Shown here one piece after another: positions 53,093-63,436 of a DNA stretch of 64,000 bases; position 1 is the stretch's first letter, and every line of letters begins with the position of its first letter. The translations under genes were made by a program, and so were the position numbers. The notes below the pieces were generated by a model. It was not told where the DNA came from. It made no database searches and worked only from the letters and a program-made list of their open reading frames with translations. This DNA is from Methanothermobacter thermautotrophicus (GTDB lineage: Archaea; Methanobacteriota; Methanobacteria; Methanobacteriales; Methanothermobacteraceae). The stretch lies in contig NZ_QKOF01000006.1 of the NCBI RefSeq assembly GCF_014889545.1, positions 62,001-126,000 on the forward strand, given 5' to 3'.

Positions 53093-53550
53093 GTACCATA
53101 CTTAAAATATTCGCATTCCCTGCAGCCATATTCATAATGTGTCTCGGGATCCTCACAGTACTTGGAGGACACATAACGCCCGGTGGAGGATTTCAGGGCG
53201 GTGCCATGGTTGCAGCAGGGTTCATATTCTGTGCAGTGGTCTATGGGATTGAAAGGAGCCCCTTCCAGTTTTCCCATGAATTCATGTCTGCAATGGAGAG
53301 CATAGGCGCCCTTGGATACGTTGGTCTTGGACTCTGCGGCCTCTTATTCTCAGGATTCTTCCTCTACAACCTGGGAGTTGACCTTTATGGAGTATCTCAG
53401 GCCGTCAGCGGATTCTTCAACTATCCTGACCCCACAAATGCAGGTATAATACCCTACCTTAACATCCTGGTTGGCCTGAAGGTCATGGTGGGTCTCAGTG
53501 CAATTGTCATAACCTTCATGGAGTTCAGGGGTGAAGAGGTCACTGAATAG
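53089..53550 (+). CDS. ehbI: Energy-converting hydrogenase B subunit I (MrpB-like)
   Basis: 153 residues with four membrane segments. The MnhB signature [21 protein letters not shown] is clear. Forms the antiporter-like module with EhbF and EhbH. Start ATG 53089 overlaps the ehbH stop. Confidence 0.92.
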   Translation: MSTILKIFAFPAAIFIMCLGILTVLGGHITPGGGFQGGAMVAAGFIFCAVVYGIERSPFQFSHEFMSAMESIGALGYVGLGLCGLLFSGFFLYNLGVDLYGVSQAVSGFFNYPDPTNAGIIPYLNILVGLKVMVGLSAIVITFMEFRGEEVTE

Positions 53551-53564
53551 AGGGGAGTTGAGAA

Positions 53565-53792
53565 ATGTTTGCAGGACCAATAATCTTTGGATTTATACTG
53601 GGTTTCATACTCGGAAGCAGGATAAGGGATGACATGTTCCCGCCGTCATCCTACCTTGTGGTGATCCTTGCACTCATCATCGTGGCCTGGAACCTCGGTC
53701 CATTTCCTTACTACACGGACCTACCAATAGCCACGGGATTTGTGGCTGCTGCAGCAGGTATAATGGCGGGCAGGATCCTACTTGGACGCTGA
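53565..53792 (+). CDS. ehbJ: Energy-converting hydrogenase B subunit J
   Basis: 75 residues, three hydrophobic stretches with a glycine-rich FGFILGFILGSRIRDD start. GGGGAGTTGAGAA before ATG 53565. No domain known to me; assigned by order. Confidence 0.83.
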   Translation: MFAGPIIFGFILGFILGSRIRDDMFPPSSYLVVILALIIVAWNLGPFPYYTDLPIATGFVAAAAGIMAGRILLGR

Positions 53793-53813
53793 TAATCTCA
53801 TGGGGTTATGATC

Positions 53814-55154
53814 ATGTTCATATCAACAGGAAAATGTGAGGGACTCGGGGAATGTGTTAAGGCATGCCCGACGGAAGCCATAAGGATGATTGATGGGAGG
53901 GCCTTCAGCTGCATAACCTGTGGCGCCTGCATGGAGGCCTGCCCCAACAAGGCAATACGCAGGAACAGGTACGGTGGATACGTGGTTGACAGGGCCAAGT
54001 GCAATGCCTGTGGTGTATGTGAGATGACCTGCCCTGTTAACAGTATAAAAATAGAGGATGGTGTTGTTAAGGGCATATGTGCAAGGTGCGGCCTCTGTGT
54101 GGATGCATGTCCACTAGGTGCAAGGGTGGATGCCTTTGACCTCATAGAGGACAGACAGCTTCGATTCCTTGAATCACTGAATCTTGCAGTTAAACCGCCG
54201 GTTAAGAGGACTCCAAGGAGTTCTGAGGCCACCAGGGTCAATGTGGTCACCGACACAGAGAAATGCACCCTCTGCAGGAGGTGTCAGTACTACTGCCCCA
54301 CAGGTGCCATTATTGCTGATACTGAGGAGGGGGTATGCACCAAGTGCCGTGTCTGTGAGGATGTCTGCCCGGTTGGTGCCATAGAGGACCTCGAAATCGA
54401 CCCTGAAAAATGCACCCTCTGCCTCAAATGCATGAGGGAATGCCCCAGCAATGCAATATACATTGACGACTTCAAGGTGAAAATAAGGAGGTCAGAGGCG
54501 AGGGGTGAGGGCAGCATAGTGTCCTGTCTCAACTGCGGCCTCTGTGCGGAGTCCTGCGAGAAGGGCGCCCTGAGGATGGTTGATGGCAGATTAAGACATG
54601 ACCCAACACTCTGCAGGGACTGTGATGAGACACCATGCATTGATGCATGCCCTGTGGGCACACTACGGATGGTTGATGGGGAGCTCAGGGGCTACTGTGT
54701 TTCATGCGGCCGGTGCGTTAAGGCCTGTGATGTTAGCGAGGCAAGGAGCTTCCAGACTGTCAGATGGGACGGATCGGTCTCAGAGGACTGCATATCCTGC
54801 GGGATCTGCTCCGAGATATGTCCAGTGGACGCCATAACCCTGAAAAGGGGATCCATAGAGGTGGATACCGACAGATGCATACTGTGTGAGAAGTGCGGTA
54901 TACACTGCCCTGTCGATGCAATACCAAGAACGACCATGAAGAAGAGGAGTATAAAGGGTGGATTCACCCTCATAGACCAGAGGCTGTGCATAGGGTGCGG
55001 TCTCTGCCTGGATGTGTGTCCCGAGGATGCCATATCAAGGGATGAAAGCGGATTGATGTTTGTTGATGATGATAGGTGCATACACTGCGGTGCATGCTCC
55101 AACATATGCCCTGCAAGGGCAGTGATATTTGAGAGGGAATTTGCATCAGATTAA
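53814..55154 (+). CDS. ehbK: Polyferredoxin EhbK
   Basis: About 446 residues from ATG 53814 (GGGGTTAT upstream; ATG 53808 also in frame). I count fourteen ferredoxin-type cysteine motifs: twelve canonical CxxCxxCxxxC (for example [22 protein letters not shown]), plus an N-terminal variant with [11 protein letters not shown] and a ninth with CRDCDETPC. It should act as a soluble electron wire between the Ehb hydrogenase and anabolic ferredoxin-dependent oxidoreductases. Confidence 0.95.
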   Translation: MFISTGKCEGLGECVKACPTEAIRMIDGRAFSCITCGACMEACPNKAIRRNRYGGYVVDRAKCNACGVCEMTCPVNSIKIEDGVVKGICARCGLCVDACPLGARVDAFDLIEDRQLRFLESLNLAVKPPVKRTPRSSEATRVNVVTDTEKCTLCRRCQYYCPTGAIIADTEEGVCTKCRVCEDVCPVGAIEDLEIDPEKCTLCLKCMRECPSNAIYIDDFKVKIRRSEARGEGSIVSCLNCGLCAESCEKGALRMVDGRLRHDPTLCRDCDETPCIDACPVGTLRMVDGELRGYCVSCGRCVKACDVSEARSFQTVRWDGSVSEDCISCGICSEICPVDAITLKRGSIEVDTDRCILCEKCGIHCPVDAIPRTTMKKRSIKGGFTLIDQRLCIGCGLCLDVCPEDAISRDESGLMFVDDDRCIHCGACSNICPARAVIFEREFASD

Positions 55155-55157
55155 TGG

Positions 55158-55679
55158 ATGGTGGATCATGTGAAGAATCTTCTAAGGATAATGCTGGAGG
55201 GAGCCTACACCAACCTCAAGAGGATATTCCTTGCAGCGGACCGTGTAACGGATATGGAACTGCGAAGGAGAATCCTTGAGGGGCGGGTGGAACCTGAACC
55301 CAAGGTCGCCGAGGTCTCATGCATAGGCTGCGCCGGGTGCTCCAATGCCTGCCCCACAGGTGCCATTGAGATGAGGGACCTGGATGAACCCGTTGAGATA
55401 ATCGAGGGTCTCGTGAAGAAGCAGGTACCGGTACTGAACAGCGAAAAATGTGTGCACTGTTACTACTGCCACGACTTCTGCCCGCTCTACGCACTCTTCG
55501 GCGAAGCAGGGACCATACACCCCAACGATGTGGGGGATGTCGATTTCGATGCTGGAAGGGTGCTCCAGAAACCCGTTAAGATATCAGAGGATAAACTAAG
55601 ATTCATATCCCATTTTCTGGCTGATAAGAGCGTTATGAAGACAGAAACCCTTGCAGAGACCGCAAGGAGGATCAGGTGA
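55158..55679 (+). CDS. ehbL: Energy-converting hydrogenase B subunit L (ferredoxin subunit)
   Basis: 173 residues with two [4Fe-4S] motifs, [12 protein letters not shown] (about 54-65) and [12 protein letters not shown] (about 98-109), equivalent to NuoI of complex I. It links EhbM to EhbK. Start ATG 55158 is 3 bp after ehbK; GTG 55170 after GGTGGATC is an alternative. Confidence 0.93.
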   Translation: MVDHVKNLLRIMLEGAYTNLKRIFLAADRVTDMELRRRILEGRVEPEPKVAEVSCIGCAGCSNACPTGAIEMRDLDEPVEIIEGLVKKQVPVLNSEKCVHCYYCHDFCPLYALFGEAGTIHPNDVGDVDFDAGRVLQKPVKISEDKLRFISHFLADKSVMKTETLAETARRIR

Positions 55680-55685
55680 TTTAAA

Positions 55686-56132
55686 ATGGGTCTTAAATCT
55701 TTTTCAAGGGCAAGGGCAGTACATGCAATGCTCGTATACACAGGTGGATGCAATGGCTGCGACATAGAGATAGTAAACGCAGTCTTCTCACCAAAATATG
55801 ATGCTGAACAGTACAAGATATTCCTCACATGGAACCCAAGGGAGGCCGATGTCCTCATAGTAACGGGGCCCGTGACAAAGCAGAACGAGGAACCACTGAA
55901 AGCCATATATAATGCAATACCCGAACCAAAGGCGGTTATAGCTGCAGGGGCATGCGCACTCATGGGTGGCGTCTACAAGAACATACACGGGGACATACCA
56001 TCTGAGGAGATCTGCGGCCCTGTTGACCAGGTCATACCAGTTGATGCCAGGGTTCCGGGCTGTGCGGTGAGACCAGAGGACGTCCTCGCAGCCGCAGTCG
56101 CAGCACTTCCAAAACTGCTGGAGGCGGATTGA
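55686..56132 (+). CDS. ehbM: Energy-converting hydrogenase B small subunit
   Basis: 148 residues, the NuoB-like small subunit. Proximal-cluster cysteines: [23 protein letters not shown] and [20 protein letters not shown] before ATG 55686. Confidence 0.96.
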   Translation: MGLKSFSRARAVHAMLVYTGGCNGCDIEIVNAVFSPKYDAEQYKIFLTWNPREADVLIVTGPVTKQNEEPLKAIYNAIPEPKAVIAAGACALMGGVYKNIHGDIPSEEICGPVDQVIPVDARVPGCAVRPEDVLAAAVAALPKLLEAD

Positions 56133-56151
56133 ACAGATTCAGGTGCTTACA

Positions 56152-57288
56152 ATGGATGGAAAACAGGAGATAATAGAGACAGAAATAGCAATGGGGCCCG
56201 TGCATTCAGCAGCCATAGAGCCCTACCGTGTAAGGCTCTTCGTTGAGGACGAGATAGTGAGGGACGCTGAGATAACTGTTGGCGTGAACCACAGGGGGAT
56301 TGAGAGGATAATGGAGGGTCTCCCGGTTGAAAAGGCCAACAGCCTCACCGAGAAGGTCTGCGGTATCTGTTCAGGCGTCCACCTCTGGAACTCGGTCTTG
56401 GTCGCTGAGAAGGGCCTCGGCGTGGAGATACCTGAGAGGGCATCCTACATAAGGATCATCGTCGGTGAACTTGAAAGGATCCACAGCCACCTCCTATACC
56501 TGGCCCATGGAAACGAGGTCCTGGGCCATGAAACCTTCTCCATGAGACTATTCTACATAAGGGAGACGGTAATGGAGCTTCTAAGGCTCATAGGGGGTAA
56601 CAGGGTACAGTACGGCGTCCCGATAATAGGAGGGATAAGGCCCAGGGCAGACCTTGATGAGATGAAGATACAGAGGATAGGGGAGGGCATTGATCTCATC
56701 GAGGAGAAGTTGGAGGCCTTCGCAGAGAGGTTCACCTCCGACCCCATGATAATGTCCCGTATAACAGGGGTATGCCCCATAAGCAGAAAGGATGCACTGA
56801 GGTTACATGTCACAGGACCAACTCTGAGGGCAACCGGTGTGGACCTTGACGTGAGGCGTGAGATGCCATGCTACGACCCCTTCGAATTTGAGGTTATAAC
56901 ACAGGATGGTGGTGATGTAAGGGCAAACCTCCTCATGCGTGTACTTGAAATATTTGAATCAGTGAAGATCATAAGACAGGCCCTCAGGGATTTACCAGAG
57001 GGTAAGGTCGTTGACAGGAGCTGGGAGATGCAGGACACAGGCATCGTCAAGAGCTACGTGGAGGCGCCCCGTGGCAGACTCTACCACTCCTATGCAATAG
57101 AGGATGGAAGGGTCAGGGGTTCGATTATAAGGACTCCATCCATGTCAAACATAGGGGCAATGCAGTATGCATGTATAGGTCACCACATCACAGACGCCCA
57201 GCTGGGCATAGTCCAGTGTGACCCCTGCTTCACATGTACAGACAGGGCCATAGAGATTGTAGATATGTCTGATAATCCTCGCAGGTGA
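56152..57288 (+). CDS. ehbN: Energy-converting hydrogenase B large subunit
   Basis: 378 residues from ATG 56152 (AGGTGCTTACA upstream; GTG 56143 lies in the site). NuoD-like large subunit keeping the NiFe cysteines: [10 protein letters not shown] near residue 64, and [10 protein letters not shown] near the C-terminus. Only about 14 residues follow the last motif, so processing by a protease would remove little, if anything. Confidence 0.96.
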   Translation: MDGKQEIIETEIAMGPVHSAAIEPYRVRLFVEDEIVRDAEITVGVNHRGIERIMEGLPVEKANSLTEKVCGICSGVHLWNSVLVAEKGLGVEIPERASYIRIIVGELERIHSHLLYLAHGNEVLGHETFSMRLFYIRETVMELLRLIGGNRVQYGVPIIGGIRPRADLDEMKIQRIGEGIDLIEEKLEAFAERFTSDPMIMSRITGVCPISRKDALRLHVTGPTLRATGVDLDVRREMPCYDPFEFEVITQDGGDVRANLLMRVLEIFESVKIIRQALRDLPEGKVVDRSWEMQDTGIVKSYVEAPRGRLYHSYAIEDGRVRGSIIRTPSMSNIGAMQYACIGHHITDAQLGIVQCDPCFTCTDRAIEIVDMSDNPRR

Positions 57289-57292
57289 TTTA

Positions 57293-58282
57293 ATGGATCC
57301 ATCATACTCAGCTGTAACGGTTTTGGGAACACTAATCCTGGGATTGCTTGTTAGCCTCTGGCTCCCTGGTATTGAAAGGAAATTTGTGCATGCAAGGATA
57401 CAGCAGAGGATAGGGCCACCTCTCTCAAGCCCGGGTCTGATGGCAGCCCTCAAGTTCTTCTATAAGAAGACAGTCAGGCCATCCTCACCCCTTCCAGGGC
57501 TCTACAATTCACTTCCAATTATGGGGTTCATATCAGCCCTCCTCATACTGCTATTCCTAATACCACCAATGTACTCTCTGGGGGCCCTGGCAAGCCTTGT
57601 TGCCATCGTCGGATTCCTGAAGATAGAGGAGGTCATATATGTATTCATGGGTTCCCTCTCAAGGTCCGTAATGTCAATGGGGATGCCCTTCCCTGACCTT
57701 GCAAGGGGGGCGAAGCACCCTGACGTTAATAGGTACTTCCTTGAGGATCTGAGCTCCATGAGGGCCTTCCGTTTGATAGCCTCCGGTTCATTCCCCATCT
57801 ACCTTGCAATCTTTGTGCCGGCTGTGTTGTCCGGGAGCATCTTCCTGAAGGACATCGTGGCCTATCAGGCGGTCCATGGACCCGTCATCTTTACCATGGC
57901 CGGTGTGATAGGGGCCGTTGTTTTCTTCATAGGATACATGATACTCCTCAACGAGTACCCCTTCGCAATCCTAAAGACAAAGGCTGATGTGATAGAGGGG
58001 CCATACATGGAGTACGCCGCACGGTACCGGGCCTTTGTCTACATAACCAGGGGATTCCTCATGTTCACCCTGGGATGCCTGTTCTCGGTCCTCTTCCTGG
58101 GAGTGCCACCTGACCTACTCAGCTGGGGCATACTGGTTAACATTGCAGTGGCAGCGATATTACCTGTTCTGATGGCCATATTCAGCGCCTTTGCACCGGT
58201 ATTCACATTCAAGCAGTTCTACCCTGTAACGGTGGCGGCTTCAGTGCTCGGGGTCCTGGCACTGGTCACAGCATTCGTCTGA
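57293..58282 (+). CDS. ehbO: Energy-converting hydrogenase B subunit O (NuoH-like)
   Basis: 329 residues, about eight membrane helices. NuoH signatures: [16 protein letters not shown], then [15 protein letters not shown] and an acidic [26 protein letters not shown] loop. It joins the hydrogenase to the ion-pumping membrane arm. CAGGTGATTTA before ATG 57293. Confidence 0.96.
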   Translation: MDPSYSAVTVLGTLILGLLVSLWLPGIERKFVHARIQQRIGPPLSSPGLMAALKFFYKKTVRPSSPLPGLYNSLPIMGFISALLILLFLIPPMYSLGALASLVAIVGFLKIEEVIYVFMGSLSRSVMSMGMPFPDLARGAKHPDVNRYFLEDLSSMRAFRLIASGSFPIYLAIFVPAVLSGSIFLKDIVAYQAVHGPVIFTMAGVIGAVVFFIGYMILLNEYPFAILKTKADVIEGPYMEYAARYRAFVYITRGFLMFTLGCLFSVLFLGVPPDLLSWGILVNIAVAAILPVLMAIFSAFAPVFTFKQFYPVTVAASVLGVLALVTAFV

Positions 58283-58292
58283 AGGTGATAGT

Positions 58293-58544
58293 ATGAAGAT
58301 GGTTATAAGACCAAGGCACATGATAAGCCTCGGAGGGTACATAGTTGAACTTGAGTTCCCCTACCGTAACCTCATAGTTGTAAACCCCACCGATGAGCAC
58401 ATAAAGATAGAGGTCCCTGTATTCAATGAGGAATGGATAGAGGAGCACCGCAAGCTTGGACTTAAAATAGTGCCAGTGGGGGATGATGATAACTACCTGA
58501 GCCTCTGGAGGAAGGAGAAAGCCCTCCTTGAGGCATCAGATTGA
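58293..58544 (+). CDS. ehbP: Energy-converting hydrogenase B subunit P
   Basis: 83 residues, soluble, mixed charge, no motif recognised. AAGGTGATAGT before ATG 58293. Assigned by its fixed place after ehbO. Confidence 0.83.
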   Translation: MKMVIRPRHMISLGGYIVELEFPYRNLIVVNPTDEHIKIEVPVFNEEWIEEHRKLGLKIVPVGDDDNYLSLWRKEKALLEASD

Positions 58545-58555
58545 CCAGTGATTTT

Positions 58556-59212
58556 ATGAGTTCAGTGGCTCTTAGTATAAAGACAGTTGAGAGGCCCGGG
58601 GTTCTGAGTGAGATAACCGGCATGATAGCATCAAGGAATATAAACATCACCTACGCCCACCTCTACGTTGAAAGGGATGGTCATGGCGCAATATACATGG
58701 AACTTGAGGATATAGATGACCGGGAGTCCCTCATTGATGAGTTGAAATCCTCCAGCACGGTACTGGATGTGAAGATACACAGGTCACTTGAGGAGATCTA
58801 TGGTAAGAGGATAATTATAATTGGTGGGGGAGCCCAGGTGTCCCAGGTTGCAATGGGTGCCATCAGTGAGGCCGACCGGCACAACATCAGGGGTGAACGC
58901 ATAAGCATCGACACCATACCCCTTGTGGGGGAGGAGGAGCTTGCAGAGGCTGTGAGGGCTGTTGGGAGACTCCCGAGGGTGGCGGCGCTGGTACTTGCAG
59001 GGTCCCTCATGGGTGGTGAAATCACGAGGGCCGTTGAGATGGTTAAGAGGGAACATGATATTACGGTTATAAGCCTCAACATGCCAGGGAGCGTCACCGA
59101 TGTGGCTGACCTCGTTGTAACGGACCCCATACAGGCAGGGGTGATGAGTGTCATGGCGGTGGCTGATACTGCTGTTTTCAGCATTGAAAAGGTAAGGGGT
59201 AAAAAATTTTAG
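58556..59212 (+). CDS. ehbQ: Energy-converting hydrogenase B subunit Q (ACT-domain regulator-like)
   Basis: 218 residues from ATG 58556 (GTGAT upstream; TTG 58541 overlapping the ehbP stop is the alternative). N-terminal ACT domain (about 1-70, [28 protein letters not shown]) then an alpha/beta part (about 80-218). ACT domains bind small metabolites, so this last gene may tune Ehb to amino-acid or other anabolic state; inference. Confidence 0.85.
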   Translation: MSSVALSIKTVERPGVLSEITGMIASRNINITYAHLYVERDGHGAIYMELEDIDDRESLIDELKSSSTVLDVKIHRSLEEIYGKRIIIIGGGAQVSQVAMGAISEADRHNIRGERISIDTIPLVGEEELAEAVRAVGRLPRVAALVLAGSLMGGEITRAVEMVKREHDITVISLNMPGSVTDVADLVVTDPIQAGVMSVMAVADTAVFSIEKVRGKKF

Positions 59213-59222
59213 AAAAAGATGT

Positions 59223-59492
59223 TCAACTCATCTCAATTGCACGTATGAGTTTGCTAGCAGCGTTTTTAAGTTCTGGGTCCTTTATGTCCCCGCTTTCCCT
59301 TATTTTGAGGGCAAGTTCCAGAACCTTTGAGACGTCTGATGGCTTCAGGTTCTCTGCCATCTCAAGGTAGGTCTGGTCCTCCTCGGGTATCTCCTCCTTC
59401 TTCTTCTCAGCAAGTTCCAGGAGAACACGGCAGCTGCTCATAATATCTGGACTGTCCAGGTCTTCACACTTTTTAAGAAGTTCCTCCTTCAT
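59223..59492 (-). CDS. Small charged helical protein (unknown)
   Basis: 89 residues from ATG 59492, which follows GGTGATGTT; earlier in-frame ATGs lack a ribosome site. All-helical appearance, rich in Glu/Lys/Leu with one conserved-looking LKPSDVSKVLELALKIRE segment. Convergent with ehbQ, 10 bp apart. No family recognised. Confidence 0.7.
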   Translation of the reverse strand: MKEELLKKCEDLDSPDIMSSCRVLLELAEKKKEEIPEEDQTYLEMAENLKPSDVSKVLELALKIRESGDIKDPELKNAASKLIRAIEMS

Positions 59493-59574
59493 AACATCAC
59501 CATATCTATTATGTTGAAACAATTATTTAAACTCTGGGAAATTATCTCAAAAAATTCATGATATGTAGGATAAT

Positions 59575-59635
59575 CCTGTGGCTGATACCTGTTATGGTGT
59601 AATTCGTTTATTGTTTAATTCTGTGGCTGATATCT
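59575..59635. repeat. Short direct repeat between two minus-strand genes
   Basis: CCTGTGGCTGATACCT (59575-59590) recurs as TCTGTGGCTGATATCT (59620-59635), 45 bp apart. Seen directly; meaning unknown. The 160-bp gap holds nothing else. Confidence 0.55.
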
Positions 59636-59652
59636 TTCACTACTTCATTGAG

Positions 59653-60420
59653 TCAGCATGGCCCCTCCCTTGCGCAGACCTCTGCAAGGCTGCAACCGGC
59701 ACACCTTGAGGGATTCACATCCACTGATGGTACCTCTCCATCATCGGTTATCCTCCTTATCTCGTCAAGCACATCAAAGAGGTACTCCCTCCTCCGGTAG
59801 TCTATCACAACCGGCCGCCTTTCTGCCGGTAGCATGTAGTCTATGAAGGCTACCATGACCTCTGTTTCAAATTCCCTCTCAACCAGGATTGCATGGGCCG
59901 TTATTTCAAGGCTGTCAGAGGGCCATACTCCACTTGCAGGAGGCAGTGATGTCCTGAACTTCAGGGGATAGTATGATCCGCCACTTATCTCCATGCTGAC
60001 ACGGCCATGCAGCTCAATTGATGGGTCATATATGGGGTAGTCCCTGATGAGGGGAGGGAAGATGAGGGAGGCAGCCCTGTCGCACTGGCCCCTTAGGAGG
60101 GCCATGGACCTTCCTATGCGCAGTGCCATGGCCCTCACCTCAAAGAGCATTGGTTCAGCTATAGGATCCCGTTCATCTTCATCAAGGTCCCCCAGGATCC
60201 TCTCAAGATCCTCCATCAGCATTGCTTCCAGTTCCTCCACCCCAACATCATCTTCCAGTTTCCGTGTCCTGCTCTCTGCAGCCGCCCGGAAGTCGAGGTA
60301 GACCTTCCTGAGGTTTACTGCATAAGGTTTCATGGGTTCCCTCACCCCGAGGACCTCCCTGAGGTACAGCTTGATGGGGCAGAACATGAATTCTGATATC
60401 ATGGATACTGCAACCGACAT
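59653..60420 (-). CDS. Cas4-like Fe-S protein with degenerate nuclease site
   Basis: 255 residues. It has the Cas4/RecB-exonuclease layout: MISEFMFCPIKLYLRE at the start (C14), and CAGCSLAEVC near the end (C240, C243, C249), which together form the [4Fe-4S] site. The nuclease core between reads LHGRVSMEI and YPLKFRTS, where active Cas4 has GxxD and PVEhK; the acids and Lys appear replaced. TGGTGGTTGG precedes ATG 60420. No other cas gene is nearby. Confidence 0.78.
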   Translation of the reverse strand: MSVAVSMISEFMFCPIKLYLREVLGVREPMKPYAVNLRKVYLDFRAAAESRTRKLEDDVGVEELEAMLMEDLERILGDLDEDERDPIAEPMLFEVRAMALRIGRSMALLRGQCDRAASLIFPPLIRDYPIYDPSIELHGRVSMEISGGSYYPLKFRTSLPPASGVWPSDSLEITAHAILVEREFETEVMVAFIDYMLPAERRPVVIDYRRREYLFDVLDEIRRITDDGEVPSVDVNPSRCAGCSLAEVCAREGPC

Positions 60421-60489
60421 CCAACCACCATGACACTTTATAATATTTATTAATATTAAAGTATTACTATCACTTAAAAAATATGGGAT

Positions 60490-61761
60490 TTAGAGCATCC
60501 TGAGGCGCAGGGGTTCACCCATCACCCACTGGATATCTGATATCTCAGACAGCGCCTCCTGCACATCCCCCTCTGCTGCCTCATGGGTTACGATGTATAT
60601 GGGCACAGTCTCGCCCTCATGGGCACCCTTCTGGGTCACAGATTCTATGCTTATACCGTGTCTGCTGAAGGCCCCGGCTATCTCATGGAGAACTCCTGCC
60701 CTGTCGACGGCATCAAGCCTTATGTAGTACCTTGAGGATGTTCTGGAGAAGTCCCGAACTGACTCAACAACCCTGACACCGGGGCCTGTGGGCATTGATC
60801 CCTCAGGGTTGACTGCAATATCCATGCAATCCGCGACAACTGCACTTGCAGTCGCCCTCCTGCCAGCACCCTTACCATAGAACATGACTGGCCCTGTGAA
60901 GTCCCCTGTGATGTATATTCCGTTGAAGACACCGTTCACCGAGGAGAGGAGGTGGTCGTGGGGTACCAGCGTGGGTGTAACGCCCAGCTCCAGTTCACCA
61001 TCACTGAGCCTGGCTGTTGCAAGGAGCTTCACACTGCATCCAAGCTCTTCAGCAGCATATTCAATGTCATCCCTCCGTATGCTGCTTATACCCTCAACGT
61101 GGAGTTCATTCTCTGGTACATGGACACCAAAACCAAGGAGTGTGAGTATTATTAGCTTCTGTGCGGTGTCATGGCCCTCTATGTCAAATGTGGGATCCCT
61201 TTCAGCATATCCAAGCCTCTGGGCCTCCCTCAGAACATCATCAAATTCCATGCCCTCTGAGGCCATCCTGGTCAGTATGTAATTGGCAGTACCGTTTATT
61301 ATCCCATATATTGATTCTATCCTGTTGGCTGCAAGGGACTCGTTGAGGGCCCGGAGGACAGGTATACCACCGCCAACACTGGCCTCAAATGCAACCCTCA
61401 CACCCTTCTCCCTGGCAGCACCCATTATTTCATCCCAGTGCCTTGCAAGGAGGGCCTTGTTGGCTGTTACGACGTGCTTACCATTCTCTATGGCCTTCAG
61501 TATGAAGCTAAGGGCGGGTTCATAGCCACCTATGAGTTCTATGACGATGTCTATTTCAGGGTCCTCGAGTATGTCATCTGCGTCGGTTGAAAGGATTCCG
61601 GGGTCTATTTCAACGCCACGGTCGCTTTCAATGTCAAGGTCAACGACCCTCCTGAGCCTCAAGTCCATTCCAGTCTTTTTCCTTATGATATCATGGTTGG
61701 TGTTGAATATTTCCACCACACCTGCCCCTATGGTTCCAAATCCTATGAGTCCTATGTTCAC
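60490..61761 (-). CDS. hom: Homoserine dehydrogenase
   Basis: 423 residues from GTG 61761, seven bases after GGAGG; the frame is open upstream but without a match. NAD-binding [14 protein letters not shown], catalytic region with [30 protein letters not shown] and [17 protein letters not shown], then a C-terminal ACT domain (about 345-423, [19 protein letters not shown]) for feedback control. Produces homoserine for Thr and Met. Confidence 0.97.
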   Translation of the reverse strand: MNIGLIGFGTIGAGVVEIFNTNHDIIRKKTGMDLRLRRVVDLDIESDRGVEIDPGILSTDADDILEDPEIDIVIELIGGYEPALSFILKAIENGKHVVTANKALLARHWDEIMGAAREKGVRVAFEASVGGGIPVLRALNESLAANRIESIYGIINGTANYILTRMASEGMEFDDVLREAQRLGYAERDPTFDIEGHDTAQKLIILTLLGFGVHVPENELHVEGISSIRRDDIEYAAEELGCSVKLLATARLSDGELELGVTPTLVPHDHLLSSVNGVFNGIYITGDFTGPVMFYGKGAGRRATASAVVADCMDIAVNPEGSMPTGPGVRVVESVRDFSRTSSRYYIRLDAVDRAGVLHEIAGAFSRHGISIESVTQKGAHEGETVPIYIVTHEAAEGDVQEALSEISDIQWVMGEPLRLRML

Positions 61762-61783
61762 ACAAAAACCTCCATACTTCTTT

Positions 61784-62806
61784 TTACTCAATTTTGAGAT
61801 CCTTCAGCTTTATGAATTCATTCATGGCCTCTCTGGTTGTCCCAACAACTACCCTGTAGCCCTCTGATTTTCCCATGAACCTCTCAAGTTTACCCCTTGC
61901 AATTATGCGCTCCCCCTCCCTGGCCTGACCAGCATAGGTGTGGGTGAAGGACACCACCTCCCCTATATCAACCTCAGGGCCTTCAATCACATTAACATCA
62001 TCCACAAGGTACCTTGATGGGTTGTCAAAGGCCTCAAGGGCATCCACGACTGTGCACTCAATGGTTATGCTCCCATGGGGCTCATAGGTTGTATCGCCCC
62101 AGGAACCCTCTATTTCACTCCAGTCCCTGGTTGCAAGGATGTCGAACAGGGTTCCGTCTATCATTCCCCGGTTGTTCTTGCGCATCTCATACCAGCAGAA
62201 CTCCCTGAAGGATAGGGTGTCGTCAACGATCCTCTTACTGTAAACCCTCCGGAGTAGCTCTTCATCAAGGCCCATTAGGGGTGATGATGGGTCATCCTTC
62301 AGTTCACCGAAGGCATCCATGGCCAGCCGGTGGTTTTTCAGTCCATAGACAACGAAGTCAATGTCGGAGTTCTCAGGGTCATAGAGTCCTGGCAGTATGG
62401 ATCCAGATACGCCCATGTACCTGTAGGGGATTCCGGTTGCATCGTGGAGTGCATCTGCTATTTTAACAGACTTCTGGAGAAGGGGATCTGATGGCGACTC
62501 CATTATATTCTCCAGACGTTTTTCAGGCCTCAGTATCTCCCCTACCTTGTTGTGGGGCACGCCCATCATCCTAACCCCAAGCTCATCATAGTGGTGAAGG
62601 TACTCTGGGTGTGCATCCGCAAGGAAACGGTATGCCACCTCCGAGCTGACCTTCGAGTATCTTGCAGAGTCCAGTGATCTTTCACCATCCATGTCGGGTA
62701 TGTAACGTAAAAATGATATGATCCTCCCGGCAGGATGGAGGTATGAGGTCACAGCAAAGAAAAGGTCATCAGTGGTGTGTATGAAGTCACGGATTCTGGC
62801 TCTCAT
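61784..62806 (-). CDS. Nucleotidyltransferase-domain protein
   Basis: 340 residues. Central minimal nucleotidyltransferase motif [21 protein letters not shown] (about 134-154; GS and DxD). The C-terminal 100 residues are beta-rich, with an [27 protein letters not shown] segment resembling a nucleic-acid-binding fold. Archaeal conserved protein, substrate unknown. It is 22 bp upstream of hom and probably co-transcribed. Confidence 0.78.
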   Translation of the reverse strand: MRARIRDFIHTTDDLFFAVTSYLHPAGRIISFLRYIPDMDGERSLDSARYSKVSSEVAYRFLADAHPEYLHHYDELGVRMMGVPHNKVGEILRPEKRLENIMESPSDPLLQKSVKIADALHDATGIPYRYMGVSGSILPGLYDPENSDIDFVVYGLKNHRLAMDAFGELKDDPSSPLMGLDEELLRRVYSKRIVDDTLSFREFCWYEMRKNNRGMIDGTLFDILATRDWSEIEGSWGDTTYEPHGSITIECTVVDALEAFDNPSRYLVDDVNVIEGPEVDIGEVVSFTHTYAGQAREGERIIARGKLERFMGKSEGYRVVVGTTREAMNEFIKLKDLKIE

Positions 62807-62846
62807 AGATAAATTAAATGCTTGATGTGACTATAAACCTTTTCAT

Positions 62847-63210
62847 ATGATAATCATAAGACTTGAACCGGGCATGGACCTAATGGGAGATGAGGGCAGC
62901 TGAAGAGGATGGGGTTGTGGTGACGGGTATAGGGAGCCTCCACAGGGTCAGGATACGGACGGCTGATGAATCAGACCTCATGGTCAGGGGTCCCCTTGAG
63001 ATACTTTCACTGCAGGGAACCATCTCACGTGATGGGGTGCACCTCCACATTGCAGTCGCCGATTCAGAGGGCAGGGTTACAGGGGGCCACCTCAGGGGGG
63101 ACTGCCCGGTGAGGACAACTGCAGAGGTCGCAGTGATCCCATATAAAGGGGTGCTGCGGAGGGTGATGGACAGGAGGACAGGGTACAGGGAACTCATTGT
63201 CATTGATTGA
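62847..63210 (+). pseudogene. PPC/DUF296-domain gene split by a frameshift
   Basis: Frame A from ATG 62847 reads MIIIRLEPGMDLMG and then stops (TGA about 62901). Frame B, from 62890 to 63210, carries the rest of the PPC domain: VVVTGIGSLHRVRIRT, LEILSLQGTISRDGVHLHIAVAD, GGHLRGDCPVRTTAEV. Frame B alone lacks the first strand and starts without a ribosome site. A one-base indel in GGGAGATGAGG (62885-62895) explains it. PPC proteins are small, often DNA-binding or metabolite-binding trimers. Confidence 0.75.
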
Positions 63211-63436
63211 GCCCTGAGTTTCACTCCGGATTCCCTGGAGGTTCCACAATACATGGTTCCAGAATCATCACACTGGGGTTTTTACTAGCAGTACCCGGGG
63301 TCAACTACAGGTTTCCATCATCACCAGCCACCATAGTTTCTTATCTCCTCAACATCCGCTCCCATCACCACCCGCTGCTAACAGTCTGGGCATCCTACTT
63401 ATAGGGGCAGCTCCAGAATATAATGATGGTGATGTA

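Noticed and set aside
59653-60420. Part of a CRISPR-Cas locus
   Set aside because: Only a solo Cas4-like gene; no cas1, cas2, effector or repeats within the window.
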